A stretch of 64,000 nt of DNA from Alteriqipengyuania_B sp035481675 (lineage in GTDB: Bacteria; Pseudomonadota; Alphaproteobacteria; Sphingomonadales; Sphingomonadaceae): the NCBI RefSeq assembly GCF_035481675.1, contig NZ_JAYJJW010000001.1, forward strand, positions 1,922,001-1,986,000, in the 5' to 3' direction. A model generated the notes under the pieces. That model saw nothing but the letters and a program-made list of their open reading frames with translations. It made no database searches and was not told where the DNA came from. Positions 52,069 to 60,617 of the stretch are shown in pieces; position 1 is the stretch's first letter; every line of letters starts with the position of its first letter. The translations under genes and the position numbers were made by a program.

Positions 52069-52091
52069 ATTCGGAACGAATTGGTCCGAAT
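52069..52091. promoter_or_regulatory. Inverted and direct repeat before sufR
   Basis: ATTCGGA (52069-52075) and TCCGAAT (52085-52091) form a perfect 7-bp inverted repeat with a 9-base spacer; CGAATTG is also repeated at 52077 and 52087 with a 10-base period. It lies 28 bases before the sufR start. Autoregulation by the Rrf2 protein is inferred. Confidence 0.5.
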
Positions 52092-52119
52092 TGATGCGGG
52101 CCGCAGAATCGAGCCCCCT

Positions 52120-52545
52120 ATGCGCCTGTCCAACCTTGCCGACTATGCCGTGCTCACCATGAGCCAGGCCGCGCGCCACTGCGGCGGCGGGCGGACCAGC
52201 GCGGCGGAGCTGGCCGGCGAAACCGGCCTGCCTGCGCCCACCGTGCAGAAGCTGGTCAGCAAGCTTTCGGCAGCCGGCCTGCTGCGTTCCACCCGCGGCG
52301 CGAACGGCGGGTTGCAATTGGCGCGCCCGGCGGCTGCGATCACGCTGGCTGACATCGTCGAGGCGGTGGAAGGGCCGATCGCGTTGACTGCCTGCGTCGA
52401 GGGTAGCGACTGCGCAGTAGGTCATGAATGCTATGTCCGGCCGCATTGGCCGATGATAAATTCCGCCCTGCGCGGCGCATTGGCGGGCATCAGCCTGACC
52501 CAGCTGGCGCAGGCGGCGGACACGAACTCCAGGGAAGCGGCATGA
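52120..52545 (+). CDS. sufR: Rrf2-family SUF regulator
   Basis: 141 residues from MRLSNLADYAVL, the Rrf2 winged-helix start. Cysteine cluster in the expected position for an Fe-S sensor: ALTACVEGSDCAVGHECYV (C-x5-C-x5-C). Such proteins sense Fe-S status and control the suf genes that follow. The stop overlaps the sufB start by 4 bases. A repeat element upstream may be its own operator. Confidence 0.9.
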   Translation: MRLSNLADYAVLTMSQAARHCGGGRTSAAELAGETGLPAPTVQKLVSKLSAAGLLRSTRGANGGLQLARPAAAITLADIVEAVEGPIALTACVEGSDCAVGHECYVRPHWPMINSALRGALAGISLTQLAQAADTNSREAA

Positions 52546-54038
52546 GCCAGGATACCGACATTCAGGAAAACCCCGTGATGGACGCCGAGGCGCGCGAAGC
52601 CGCCGCCAAGGCCGCCGAGTACGAGTACGGCTGGGCCAGCGACATCGAACAGGATTTCGCGCCCAAGGGCCTGAACGAAGACACCGTCCGCTTCATTTCC
52701 GCCAAGAAGGGCGAGCCCGAATGGATGCTCGACTGGCGCCTCAAGGCCTTCCGCCTGTGGCAGACCATGGAAGAGCCGGACTGGGCCAAGCTCGGCTATC
52801 CGAAGATCGATTACCAGGACGCCTATTACTACGCCGAGCCCAAGGCGAAGCCGAAGCTGGATTCGCTCGACGAGCTCGATCCGGAAATCAAGGCGGTCTA
52901 CGACAAGCTCGGCATCCCGATCGCGGAGCAGGAAGTGCTCGCCGGGGTGGAAGGCGCGCGCAAGGTGGCCGTGGACGCCGTGTTCGACAGCGTCAGCGTG
53001 GCGACCACTTTCCGCAAGGAACTGGAAAGCGCCGGCGTCATCTTCATGTCGATTTCCGAAGCGATCCGCGAACATGCCGAACTGGTGAAGAAATGGCTCG
53101 GCAAGGTGGTGCCGCAGCGCGACAACTATTTCGCCACGCTCAACTGCGCGGTCTTTTCGGACGGCACCTTCGTCTACATTCCCGAAGGCGTGCGCTGCCC
53201 GATGGAGCTTTCCACCTATTTCCGCATCAATGCGGAGAACACCGGCCAGTTCGAACGCACGCTGATCGTCGCCGAGAAAGGCAGCTACGTCAGCTATCTC
53301 GAAGGCTGCACCGCGCCGATGCGGGACGAGAACCAGCTGCACGCCGCCGTGGTGGAACTGGTCGCGATGGACGATGCGGAGATCAAGTATTCGACCGTGC
53401 AGAACTGGTACCCCGGCGATGCCGAGGGGAAGGGCGGGATCTACAATTTCGTCACCAAGCGCGGATTGTGCCAGGGAGCGCGCAGCAAGATCAGCTGGAC
53501 GCAGGTGGAAACCGGCAGCGCGGTGACGTGGAAATACCCCTCCTGCGTGCTCAACGGCGTCGACAGCGTGGGCGAATTCTACTCGGTCGCGGTTACGAAT
53601 AACCACCAGCAGGCGGATACGGGAACCAAGATGGTTCACAACGCGCCGGGCACCCGCAGCACGATCATCTCCAAGGGGATCAGCGCGGGCAAGAGCAACA
53701 ACACCTATCGCGGCCTCGTCCGCGTGGGGCCGAATGCGGACAACGTGCGCAACCGTACGGAATGCGACAGTCTGCTGATCGGCAGCGAATGCGGCGCGCA
53801 CACCGTGCCCTATATCGAGGTGAAGAACCCCACCGCGCAGATCGAGCACGAGGCCACCACCAGCAAGATCAGCGACGACCAGCTGTTCTACGCCATGCAG
53901 CGCGGGCTGGGCGAGGAAGAGGCGATGGCGCTGATCGTCAACGGCTTCGCTAAGGAAGTGATGAAGCAACTGCCTATGGAGTTCGCCGTCGAAGCGCAGA
54001 AGTTGCTGGCGATCTCGCTCGAGGGGAGCGTGGGGTGA
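52542..54038 (+). CDS. sufB: Fe-S cluster scaffold subunit SufB
   Basis: Scaffold of the SufBCD complex. 498 residues from MSQDTDIQEN. Long, conserved beta-helix core with VRCPMELSTYFRINAENTGQFERTLIV in parts CPMELSTYFRINAENTGQFE, GCTAPMRDENQLHAAVVEL in part, and C-terminal RNRTECDSLLIGSECGAHTVPYIEV with the catalytic Cys. It follows sufR (4-base overlap), but sufC is 1.4 kb further because three genes are inserted. Confidence 0.96.
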   Translation: MSQDTDIQENPVMDAEAREAAAKAAEYEYGWASDIEQDFAPKGLNEDTVRFISAKKGEPEWMLDWRLKAFRLWQTMEEPDWAKLGYPKIDYQDAYYYAEPKAKPKLDSLDELDPEIKAVYDKLGIPIAEQEVLAGVEGARKVAVDAVFDSVSVATTFRKELESAGVIFMSISEAIREHAELVKKWLGKVVPQRDNYFATLNCAVFSDGTFVYIPEGVRCPMELSTYFRINAENTGQFERTLIVAEKGSYVSYLEGCTAPMRDENQLHAAVVELVAMDDAEIKYSTVQNWYPGDAEGKGGIYNFVTKRGLCQGARSKISWTQVETGSAVTWKYPSCVLNGVDSVGEFYSVAVTNNHQQADTGTKMVHNAPGTRSTIISKGISAGKSNNTYRGLVRVGPNADNVRNRTECDSLLIGSECGAHTVPYIEVKNPTAQIEHEATTSKISDDQLFYAMQRGLGEEEAMALIVNGFAKEVMKQLPMEFAVEAQKLLAISLEGSVG

Positions 54039-54298
54039 GTTTGTCCGGCGATATTCTAGAGATCGTGCTCGGCATCCTCGCTTTCAGTGGATGGCTCTAT
54101 TTGTCGGCCGCGTATGTACGGGCAGCGAAACGCGGCCGTTTCGATGTCTGGCGCCGGAAAGCGGGAGGTCCGACGTGGCCTCCCGTGCGCGCTGAAAGCC
54201 CGTTGAAGTTCTGGGCCTTTTGGACGCTCACGGTGTGGCCTTACTTGATTGGGTCAGTCGTTCTCCTCGGCATCGCTACTATGGCATTTTCCGCATGA
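54035..54298 (+). CDS. Small two-helix membrane protein inside the suf operon
   Basis: 87 residues, GTG start overlapping the sufB stop by 4 bases. Two hydrophobic segments (about 8-25 IVLGILAFSGWLYLSAAY and 64-84 TVWPYLIGSVVLLGIATMAF) around a basic middle (RAAKRGRFDVWRRKAGG). The stop overlaps the next gene by 4 bases. No family was recognised; a link to Fe-S biogenesis is only positional. Confidence 0.65.
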   Translation: MSLSGDILEIVLGILAFSGWLYLSAAYVRAAKRGRFDVWRRKAGGPTWPPVRAESPLKFWAFWTLTVWPYLIGSVVLLGIATMAFSA

Positions 54299-54786
54299 CT
54301 GACCGCAAAACCCTCAACCTGCGCGACTCCTCCGAGGCGCCCGCGATCAAGAAGCGCGGGCGCGGCTGGGAGATTTCCGACAAGCGGCTCGACCGGCTGC
54401 ATGACCAGGCGCGCGAGATGCGGCGGCATCCGTCCGAGGCGCACAAGGCGCTGGCCGAACGTTTCGCGAAGGCCGATTTCGGGCGCTATTCCTTCAAGCG
54501 CTTCGCCGTGGTCGGCAGCGCGATCGTCGATTTCAACTGCCACCAGCTAGGCATGGCGATCGTGATCGACGAGGACGATACGCCGGAAGAAATCGCCCGT
54601 CGCCGCGACAAGAGCCTGGAAGCGGTCGGCATCCGTACCATGCATCTTGCCGCCAGTGACGTGCTGGAAAACATGGATGCCGTGCTCCAGCGCATCACCG
54701 CCGGCATGCGCCTGCGCATCGCCGATAAGCAGGAAGCCCGCCGCGAACACCGCCGCAATTCGCGCCCGCGGGAAGAACGCCAATGA
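54295..54786 (+). CDS. DUF559 domain protein inside the suf operon
   Basis: 163 residues from MTDRKTLNLRD, overlapping both neighbours by 4 bases. The centre matches DUF559 (Vsr-like endonuclease fold): REMRRHPSEAHKALAERF, then YSFKRFAVVGSAIVDFNCHQLGMAIVID in parts FKRFAVVGSAIVDF and GMAIVIDEDD, and later RDKSLEAVGIRTMHL. The Asp in IVDFNC and the Glu/Asp pair could be a PD-(D/E)xK site. Highly basic C-terminus. Role in the operon unknown. Confidence 0.72.
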   Translation: MTDRKTLNLRDSSEAPAIKKRGRGWEISDKRLDRLHDQAREMRRHPSEAHKALAERFAKADFGRYSFKRFAVVGSAIVDFNCHQLGMAIVIDEDDTPEEIARRRDKSLEAVGIRTMHLAASDVLENMDAVLQRITAGMRLRIADKQEARREHRRNSRPREERQ

Positions 54787-55475
54787 TGGCTCTCTTCGCA
54801 TCCACCCTGCTTGTCGCAACGCCAGCCCCGCAGACCCCGCCGGCCGAGACGTTCCTCGTCACCGACGACGGGGTCACGTTCGAACTCTACCCCCGCAGCG
54901 TGCGCGACAGCGGTCGCGGCTTGCTGATCGCGGAAGTGATGATCACGCTCGACACGCCGATGGATGACGGCTTTGCCAGCGCTTTCCAGATCTGGTCCTT
55001 CCAGTGCGACAAGCGGACCTCGCAAGTGGCACTTTCGACCAGCTTCGACGCGGACGGCGAAACTCTCAAGAGCTGGCAGGAAGCTCCGCATCCCACCAAG
55101 CACGAACCCGTGGCCGAAAACAGCGCGGCGGGCATCGCGCTGACGCGTGCCTGCGAAATCGCCGGTCGCCCGGTCGGACAGGCAGCCGCCTCGCAGTCTC
55201 GCGAAGAGCTTTCGCCCGCACAGGCCGAGCGCCGTCTCGACGCCTGCCTGAAAGCGGGCGCTGCCGGCGCCCCCCGCACCAGCCTCGTCGAAGCCGTCGT
55301 CGCATTGCGCGCCCTGTGCGGGGCGCAGATCGGGCGGGTGAAGGAGCACCGCGTCGCCGTCGCCACGCACGGCCTCGAAGGCGCGGCCCGCGACCAAGCC
55401 GAAGACCAAGCCATCCGCGCGCTCAACGACGAGATTGCGCGCATCATTGCCAACCTAACCGGATTGACTGCCTGA
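54783..55475 (+). CDS. Exported protein of unknown function inside the suf operon
   Basis: 230 residues with a short N-terminal signal peptide (MMALFASTLLVATPAPQTPP). Conserved Cys at IWSFQCDKRTS, LTRACEIAGR, LDACLKAGA and ALCGAQIG, some of which could pair. The middle shows a surface-adhesin-like beta region (FELYPRSVRDSGRGLLIAEVMI). It overlaps the DUF559 gene and precedes sufC by 1 base. Function unknown. Confidence 0.65.
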   Translation: MMALFASTLLVATPAPQTPPAETFLVTDDGVTFELYPRSVRDSGRGLLIAEVMITLDTPMDDGFASAFQIWSFQCDKRTSQVALSTSFDADGETLKSWQEAPHPTKHEPVAENSAAGIALTRACEIAGRPVGQAAASQSREELSPAQAERRLDACLKAGAAGAPRTSLVEAVVALRALCGAQIGRVKEHRVAVATHGLEGAARDQAEDQAIRALNDEIARIIANLTGLTA

Positions 55476-55476
55476 C

Positions 55477-56235
55477 ATGCTGAAAATCGAAAACCTCCAC
55501 GCCACGGTCGGGGAAGGCGAAAGCGCCAAGCCGATCCTCAAGGGCCTCAGCCTCGAACTGAACGCGGGTGAGGTCCATGCGATCATGGGGCCGAACGGCG
55601 CGGGCAAGTCGACACTGGCCTATGTGCTGGGCGGCCGTCCGGGCTACGAGGTCACGGACGGCAGCGTGACCTTCATGGGCAAGGATCTGCTCGACCTCGA
55701 ACCGCACGAGCGTGCCGCGCTTGGCCTGTTCCTCGGCTTCCAGTACCCGGTCGAAATCCCCGGCGTTTCCAACGTCCAGTTCCTGCGCGAGGCGCTGAAT
55801 GCCCAGCGCGGGGAGCGCGGCGAGGAACCGCTGTCGGGCGGCGATTTCCTGAAGCTGGCGCGCGAGCAGGCAGGCCTGCTGCAGCTCGACATGGACATGC
55901 TGAAGCGCAACGTGAACGTCGGCTTCTCCGGCGGCGAGAAGAAGCGGGCCGAGATGGTCCAGATGGGCATCCTCGGCCCGAAACTCGCGATCCTCGACGA
56001 AACCGACAGCGGGCTGGATATCGATGCGCTGAAGATCGTCGGCAGCGGCATCAATTCGATCATGCGCGCGGCGGACAAGGCGGTGCTGCTGATCACGCAT
56101 TACCAGCGCTTGCTCGATTACGTGCAGCCCGATTTCGTCCACATCCTCGCCGACGGCCGCATCGTGAAGACCGGCGGTCCGGAGCTTGCTCAGCAGCTGG
56201 AGGCAGAAGGTTATGACGAGGTGATGGCGGCGTAA
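55477..56235 (+). CDS. sufC: Fe-S assembly ATPase SufC
   Basis: ABC-type ATPase driving SufBCD. 252 residues: Walker A GPNGAGKSTLAY (about residues 35-46), Q-loop GLFLGFQYP, signature SGGEKKRAEM (about 149-158), Walker B LAILDETDSGLD and H-loop VLLITHYQRL. sufD starts at its stop (1-base overlap). Confidence 0.97.
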   Translation: MLKIENLHATVGEGESAKPILKGLSLELNAGEVHAIMGPNGAGKSTLAYVLGGRPGYEVTDGSVTFMGKDLLDLEPHERAALGLFLGFQYPVEIPGVSNVQFLREALNAQRGERGEEPLSGGDFLKLAREQAGLLQLDMDMLKRNVNVGFSGGEKKRAEMVQMGILGPKLAILDETDSGLDIDALKIVGSGINSIMRAADKAVLLITHYQRLLDYVQPDFVHILADGRIVKTGGPELAQQLEAEGYDEVMAA

Positions 56236-56993
56236 TGGCGGAGGCAGCAACCCTTTCCGGCGTCCGGCCGACCCGCAAGGACGAAGCCTGGCGCTACTCC
56301 GCCGTCGAAGCGCTGGGCGATGCGCCGCTGGACGACTGGCGCACCATCGAGGTGGGGCCGGGCGAAACCTTCCGCGACAGCTTCGCGATCGATGGCGACG
56401 GCACAGACGTGCGCCGCCTGCGCGTCAACGTGGGCGAAGGCGCGACGTGCGAACTCTTCGGTGTCATCGCGGGCGGCGAGTACGCCCGCGTCGAGGTTGA
56501 GGTGACGCTGGCGCGCGGGAGCCATTTCGAACTGGGCGGCGTGACCGTCGGCGGGCGGGAAACGGTGCGCGAATTTGTAACCCATGTGGTTCACGCAGAG
56601 CCCGAAGCAACCAGCAACCAGGTTGTCCGCGCTGTGCACTGGGGGCAGGGGACGGGCAATTTCCTCGGCCGCATCGATTGCGTGCGCGATGCCCAGAAAA
56701 CCGATGCGGCGCAGGACTTCAAGGGGCTGCTGCTGGAAAAAGGTGCAAGCGTGAACGCCGTGCCGCAGCTCGAAATCTTTGCCGACGACGTGAAATGCGC
56801 CCACGGCGCGACGGTCGGCCAGCTGGACGAGGCAGCCCGCTTCTACATGGCGGCGCGCGGTCTTTCGCCCGAACTGGCGCGCAAGCTGCTGGTCCGTGCC
56901 TTCCTCGGTGATGCCTTCGTGGCGCTGGACGACGAGGCGGAAAGCGAGCGGCTGATGGATCTCGCCCTGTCGAAACTGGACGCGCATCTGTGA
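56235..56993 (+). CDS. sufD: Fe-S assembly protein SufD, short form
   Basis: 252 residues, far shorter than the roughly 420 of E. coli SufD; the N-terminal helical part is mostly absent (only MAEAATLSGVRPTRKDEAWRYSAVEAL) and the C-terminal beta-helix remains (HGATVGQLDEAARFYMAARGLSPELARKLLV, cited in part: HGATVGQLDEAARFYMAARG). Partner of SufB and SufC. Overlaps sufS by 4 bases. The short form is common in alphaproteobacteria. Confidence 0.92.
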   Translation: MAEAATLSGVRPTRKDEAWRYSAVEALGDAPLDDWRTIEVGPGETFRDSFAIDGDGTDVRRLRVNVGEGATCELFGVIAGGEYARVEVEVTLARGSHFELGGVTVGGRETVREFVTHVVHAEPEATSNQVVRAVHWGQGTGNFLGRIDCVRDAQKTDAAQDFKGLLLEKGASVNAVPQLEIFADDVKCAHGATVGQLDEAARFYMAARGLSPELARKLLVRAFLGDAFVALDDEAESERLMDLALSKLDAHL

Positions 56994-58231
56994 GCGAGGC
57001 CGATACCCTGGTCAGGCAGCGCGACCTGCGCGCCGATTTCCCCGGCCTGCTGACCGCGGACGGCGGAACGTGGCATTATCTCGACACTGCCGCGACGGCG
57101 CAGAAGCCGCAGGCCGTGATCGACGCGATGAGCCGCGCGCTCGGCCGCGACTACGCGACCGTGCACCGCGGCGTCTATTCGCGCTCCGCCAACATGACGC
57201 TGGGCTTCGAAGCGGCGCGGCGGCGGGTGGCGGATTTCATCGACGCGGCTTCCGAAAACGAAGTCGTGTTCGTGCGCGGCGCGACCGAGGGGATCAACCT
57301 CGTCGCGCAAAGCTGGGGCGATGCGAATATCGGGCCCGGTGACCGGATCATGCTCAGCCAGCTGGAGCACCATTCCAACATCGTGCCGTGGCAATTGCTG
57401 GCAGAACGCACAGGCGCCGAAATCGACGTCTGCCCGCTGACCGAGGACGGCCGCATCGATCTCGACTGGCTGGAAGCCAACTTGACGGAGCGGCACAAGC
57501 TCGTCGCGCTGGCGCATGTCTCGAACGTGCTCGGCTCGATCCTGGGCGCGAAACGGGCGGCGAAAGCGGCCCGCGCGGTCGGCGCGAAGATCCTGCTCGA
57601 CGGATGCCAGAGCGCGCCGCGCATGCGCCTTGCCATGGCGGAGCTGGACTGCGACTTCTTCGTGTTTTCCGCCCACAAGCTTTACGGCCCGACCGGCATC
57701 GGCGTGCTGTGGGCGCGCGAGGATATCCTAGAGGCCATGCCCCCGTGGCAGGGCGGCGGGGCGATGATCGATACGGTCGATTTCGGCGGCACGACCTATG
57801 CCCCCGCGCCGCAGCGGTTCGAGGCCGGTACGCCGATGATCACAGAGGCGATCGCGCTCCACGCCGCCATCGACTATGTCGAAGATGCCGCGGGGGAAGG
57901 CGGCATGGAAGCGCTGTTCGAACACGAGAGCAGCCTTGCCGCCACGGCGCGCGCGGAATTGTCGCGCTTCAATTCGGTCCGCCTGCTCGGCCCGGAAAAA
58001 AGCGCCGGGATCGTCTCCTTCGTGATGGAGGGGGTTCATCCGCACGACCTCGGCACCATATTGGACGAGGAAAACGTGGCGATCCGCGCAGGCCACCACT
58101 GCGCGCAGCCGCTGATGCAGCATCTCGGTGTGCCGGCGACGGCGCGCGCCAGCTTCGGCCTCTACTCGACGGAGGGCGATATCGCGGCGCTGGTTCGCGG
58201 GATCGACCGCACCCTCAAGATTTTCGGCTAG
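56990..58231 (+). CDS. sufS: Cysteine desulfurase SufS
   Basis: PLP enzyme that mobilises sulfur from cysteine. 413 residues, GTG start. PLP Lys230 in FSAHKLYGPTG; catalytic Cys371 in RAGHHCAQPLM; WHYLDTAATAQKP, QLEHHSNIVPW and TEGINLVAQ are class II NifS features. The DGCQSAPRM stretch replaces the more usual DGAQAVPHM form, a minor divergence. It ends 10 bases before sufT. Confidence 0.95.
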   Translation: MSEADTLVRQRDLRADFPGLLTADGGTWHYLDTAATAQKPQAVIDAMSRALGRDYATVHRGVYSRSANMTLGFEAARRRVADFIDAASENEVVFVRGATEGINLVAQSWGDANIGPGDRIMLSQLEHHSNIVPWQLLAERTGAEIDVCPLTEDGRIDLDWLEANLTERHKLVALAHVSNVLGSILGAKRAAKAARAVGAKILLDGCQSAPRMRLAMAELDCDFFVFSAHKLYGPTGIGVLWAREDILEAMPPWQGGGAMIDTVDFGGTTYAPAPQRFEAGTPMITEAIALHAAIDYVEDAAGEGGMEALFEHESSLAATARAELSRFNSVRLLGPEKSAGIVSFVMEGVHPHDLGTILDEENVAIRAGHHCAQPLMQHLGVPATARASFGLYSTEGDIAALVRGIDRTLKIFG

Positions 58232-58241
58232 GACAGGATAC

Positions 58242-58760
58242 ATGACCGACAGCCAGACCGATACGAAGCGCGAATTCATCGCCGCACCCTCGCCCACCGA
58301 GCAGGAGGCGATGAAGCCGCCGCGCGCGCGCGTCTCCGATGCCGTGGATGAGGAAGCGCCCACGGAGAATTTGGCGGAAAAGCTCGAGCGCAAGCGCGAC
58401 TATCTCGAAGGTTTCCTAGCCAAGAAGCCGGCCAACGTGCCTTCGGGCGAGCCGGGCGGCGAGCTTTACGAGGCGGTCGTCGCGGCGATCCGCGAAATCT
58501 ACGATCCGGAAATCCCGGTGAACATCTACGACCTTGGCCTCATCTACGCTGTCGACGTATCGGCCGAAGCGGACGTGGTCATCACCATGACGCTGACGAC
58601 GCCGCACTGCCCGGTCGCCGAATCGATGCCTGCCGAAGTCGAGCTGCGCGCCGGCGCGGTGCCGGGCGTGCGCGACGCGCAGGTGAACCTCGTGTTCGAC
58701 CCGCCGTGGGACCCGGCCAAGATGAGCGACGAAGCGCGCCTCGAACTGGGGATGCTGTGA
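58242..58760 (+). CDS. sufT: SufT-type Fe-S maturation protein (DUF59/MIP18)
   Basis: 172 residues. The N-terminal 75 residues are a charged extension; the rest is DUF59: YEAVVAAIREIYDPEIPVNIYDLGLIY in parts IREIYDPEIPVNIYDLGL, MTLTTPHCPVAESMP with the conserved Cys, and FDPPWDPAKMSDEARLELGM. Assists Fe-S protein maturation. It follows sufS by 10 bases and overlaps the A-type carrier by 1 base. Confidence 0.9.
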   Translation: MTDSQTDTKREFIAAPSPTEQEAMKPPRARVSDAVDEEAPTENLAEKLERKRDYLEGFLAKKPANVPSGEPGGELYEAVVAAIREIYDPEIPVNIYDLGLIYAVDVSAEADVVITMTLTTPHCPVAESMPAEVELRAGAVPGVRDAQVNLVFDPPWDPAKMSDEARLELGML

Positions 58761-59119
58761 TGGCCGAAACGAAGACCCGCCCCGCCCCGAAAGCCGCCGT
58801 TGTCCTGACGACGCGCGCCGAAGCGCGGATCGCGCAGCTGATGGACAAGGCGCCCGCCGATGCGATCGGCGTCAAGCTGTCGACCCCGCGCCGGGGCTGT
58901 TCGGGCCTCGCCTACTCGGTCGACTACGTCAGCGAGGAAGCGAAGTTCGACGAGAAGATCGAAACGCCCGGCGGCACGTTCTATATCGACGGGGCGAGCG
59001 TGCTCTACCTCGTCGGCAGCGTGATGGACTGGGTGGAAGACGACTTCTCTGCCGGTTTCACCTTTCAAAACCCCAACGCAAAGGGCGCCTGCGGCTGCGG
59101 CGAAAGCTTCATGGTCTGA
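58760..59119 (+). CDS. sufA: A-type Fe-S carrier of the suf operon
   Basis: 119 residues from MAETKTRPAP. Three Cys: RRGCSGLAYSVDYV and GACGCGESFMV. Family of SufA/IscA/ErpA; the gene position supports SufA. It is the second A-type carrier in the window, with ErpA at 26.5 kb. Its start shares one base with the sufT stop. Last gene of the suf operon; the following gene is convergent. Confidence 0.9.
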   Translation: MAETKTRPAPKAAVVLTTRAEARIAQLMDKAPADAIGVKLSTPRRGCSGLAYSVDYVSEEAKFDEKIETPGGTFYIDGASVLYLVGSVMDWVEDDFSAGFTFQNPNAKGACGCGESFMV

Positions 59120-59140
59120 CGCGTAGGGGCGCCGCGGGCC

Positions 59141-60115
59141 TCAGCGGTTCGCGGCCTCTTCCTCGGCCAGGAAATCGAGCAGCGCCTGCTCGTATTCGTC
59201 GACTTCGCCGTCCGCCTCGATGCGGGCGTAGAGCCATTCCAGCTCGTGGTCTTCAAGCGCGGCTTCGCGATCCACCCCGGCGCTGCGCGCCGCGATGCGG
59301 TGCTTCTCCGGATCGCCGCCGAAGGCGACTTTGACGCCCCATGCGGCGTCGTTGAGGACATTCCCTTTCGCGTTCCACGCCCGGCCGATCATGCTGCCGA
59401 TCCCGCCGCGATCCTCGGCGATGACAGCATTGAGCTCGATCGCCCGTTCGCGGCTGATCTGCGCATTGGCGCCGACGAAGCCCATCAGGAAATTGGCGAC
59501 CCCTTGCACGAACAGGCGTTTCCATTCGGGATCGTTGGCCTGGCCGAGCGAAGCGTCCTTGAGGCGGAACAGCAGCTCGGCCTCGCGCGCGCCGACGGCG
59601 GCCGGGCGGTCGCTCGCCGGGGCGAAGACGAAGCGGCGCAGGATCTGCGCTTCGGTGGCGTTGATGGCGTTCGCATCGAAGGAACCGCCGCGGCGCGTCG
59701 GGCCTTCGCCGGTCAGCACGGCCTGCTCGATTCGCTCCATCGCGAACAGCTTCAAATCGACCGGCACGTTCTTCGCGATCTCGAACACGCGGACTAGCAA
59801 TTCGCATTCTGCCATGGTGCCGAACTGCCCGTCGTTGTCGAGGCAGCGCATCAGCCAGTCGCCGTTGGCCTGGCTGACATAGCCGCGCGGCGGCAACTGG
59901 TTGACGGTGAATTCGGCCAGCGCCTCGACGAAGAAGTCCACCCATTCGGGCGTGCGTTCGGTCAGTGCGTCGTTGGCCGCGAAAATCGCCTCGGCTTCTT
60001 CCTGCGAGATAGCGTTGTCGTCCCAGCACACGCGGCGCAGGGCCATGACCTCTTCGGGGGTGATGACCCCGTCGGCGCGGGCGCGTTTGGCGATGGTGGC
60101 GAAATGCAGGCTCAT
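59141..60115 (-). CDS. Acidic soluble protein, unknown function
   Basis: 324 residues from MSLHFATIAKRARADG. No signal peptide. It is Glu/Asp/Ala-rich with repeated helical segments of the form D-G-x-x-T-x-E-E and E-A-E (ADGVITPEEVMALRRV near residue 14, VDEYEQALLDFLAEEEAAN at the end), recalling TerB-like or calcium-binding helical proteins. No clear EF-hand. It converges with the suf operon, 22 bases from the sufA stop. Function unknown. Confidence 0.6.
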   Translation of the reverse strand: MSLHFATIAKRARADGVITPEEVMALRRVCWDDNAISQEEAEAIFAANDALTERTPEWVDFFVEALAEFTVNQLPPRGYVSQANGDWLMRCLDNDGQFGTMAECELLVRVFEIAKNVPVDLKLFAMERIEQAVLTGEGPTRRGGSFDANAINATEAQILRRFVFAPASDRPAAVGAREAELLFRLKDASLGQANDPEWKRLFVQGVANFLMGFVGANAQISRERAIELNAVIAEDRGGIGSMIGRAWNAKGNVLNDAAWGVKVAFGGDPEKHRIAARSAGVDREAALEDHELEWLYARIEADGEVDEYEQALLDFLAEEEAANR

Positions 60116-60197
60116 GTGCGGCTGGTCCCCCGGTAATATCCGGCGAGAACCATAGGCAAACGGCGTTAATTCGCGGTTAGCGCCGCCTGTTCGGGCC

Positions 60198-60617
60198 TCA
60201 ACGTCGGAGGGCCTGGATGCAGGCCGCCCGGTCGACATCCAGCCCATCGCTGGTCCGCCGAGCTTCCACCCAGGTTGCGATGGCGACGCCGTTCTCGGCC
60301 GGGTAGAGGTAGAATTCGAGCACGCAGGCCTGCCCGCGGTACTGCAACTTGCGCGCATCGCCTTCCGCCACGTCGAGATCGGCGACGCCGAATTGCGAGC
60401 TCAGCTGGCTGGCCGTGGCGCCGATCACCGTTTCGAGGCCCGGCAGCTGCATCACCTGCACGCCCGGCACATTCGGCGTGTTGGGCACCGGTGCCTGCGG
60501 ATAGGTGACGCGCACGCTCCCCCCCTGCGAGCGCGTCTGCGGCGCAGATTGGGGCGTCGTGGCACAGGCTCCCAAGAGGGCAAGGAGGGCGATCGAAATG
60601 CTAGGACGAAGCGACAT
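60198..60617 (-). CDS. Lipoprotein, unknown function
   Basis: 139 residues from the ATG with GAGG seven bases upstream; an ATG two codons earlier is an alternative. Lipobox LLGAC (about residue 18) followed by a Gln/Pro/Thr-rich linker and a small conserved-looking C-terminal domain (LETVIGATASQLSSQFGVADLDVAEGD in part LETVIGATASQLSSQFG, and ACVLEFYLYP). It overlaps the EI24 gene upstream by 17 bases. Function unknown. Confidence 0.65.
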   Translation of the reverse strand: MSLRPSISIALLALLGACATTPQSAPQTRSQGGSVRVTYPQAPVPNTPNVPGVQVMQLPGLETVIGATASQLSSQFGVADLDVAEGDARKLQYRGQACVLEFYLYPAENGVAIATWVEARRTSDGLDVDRAACIQALRR

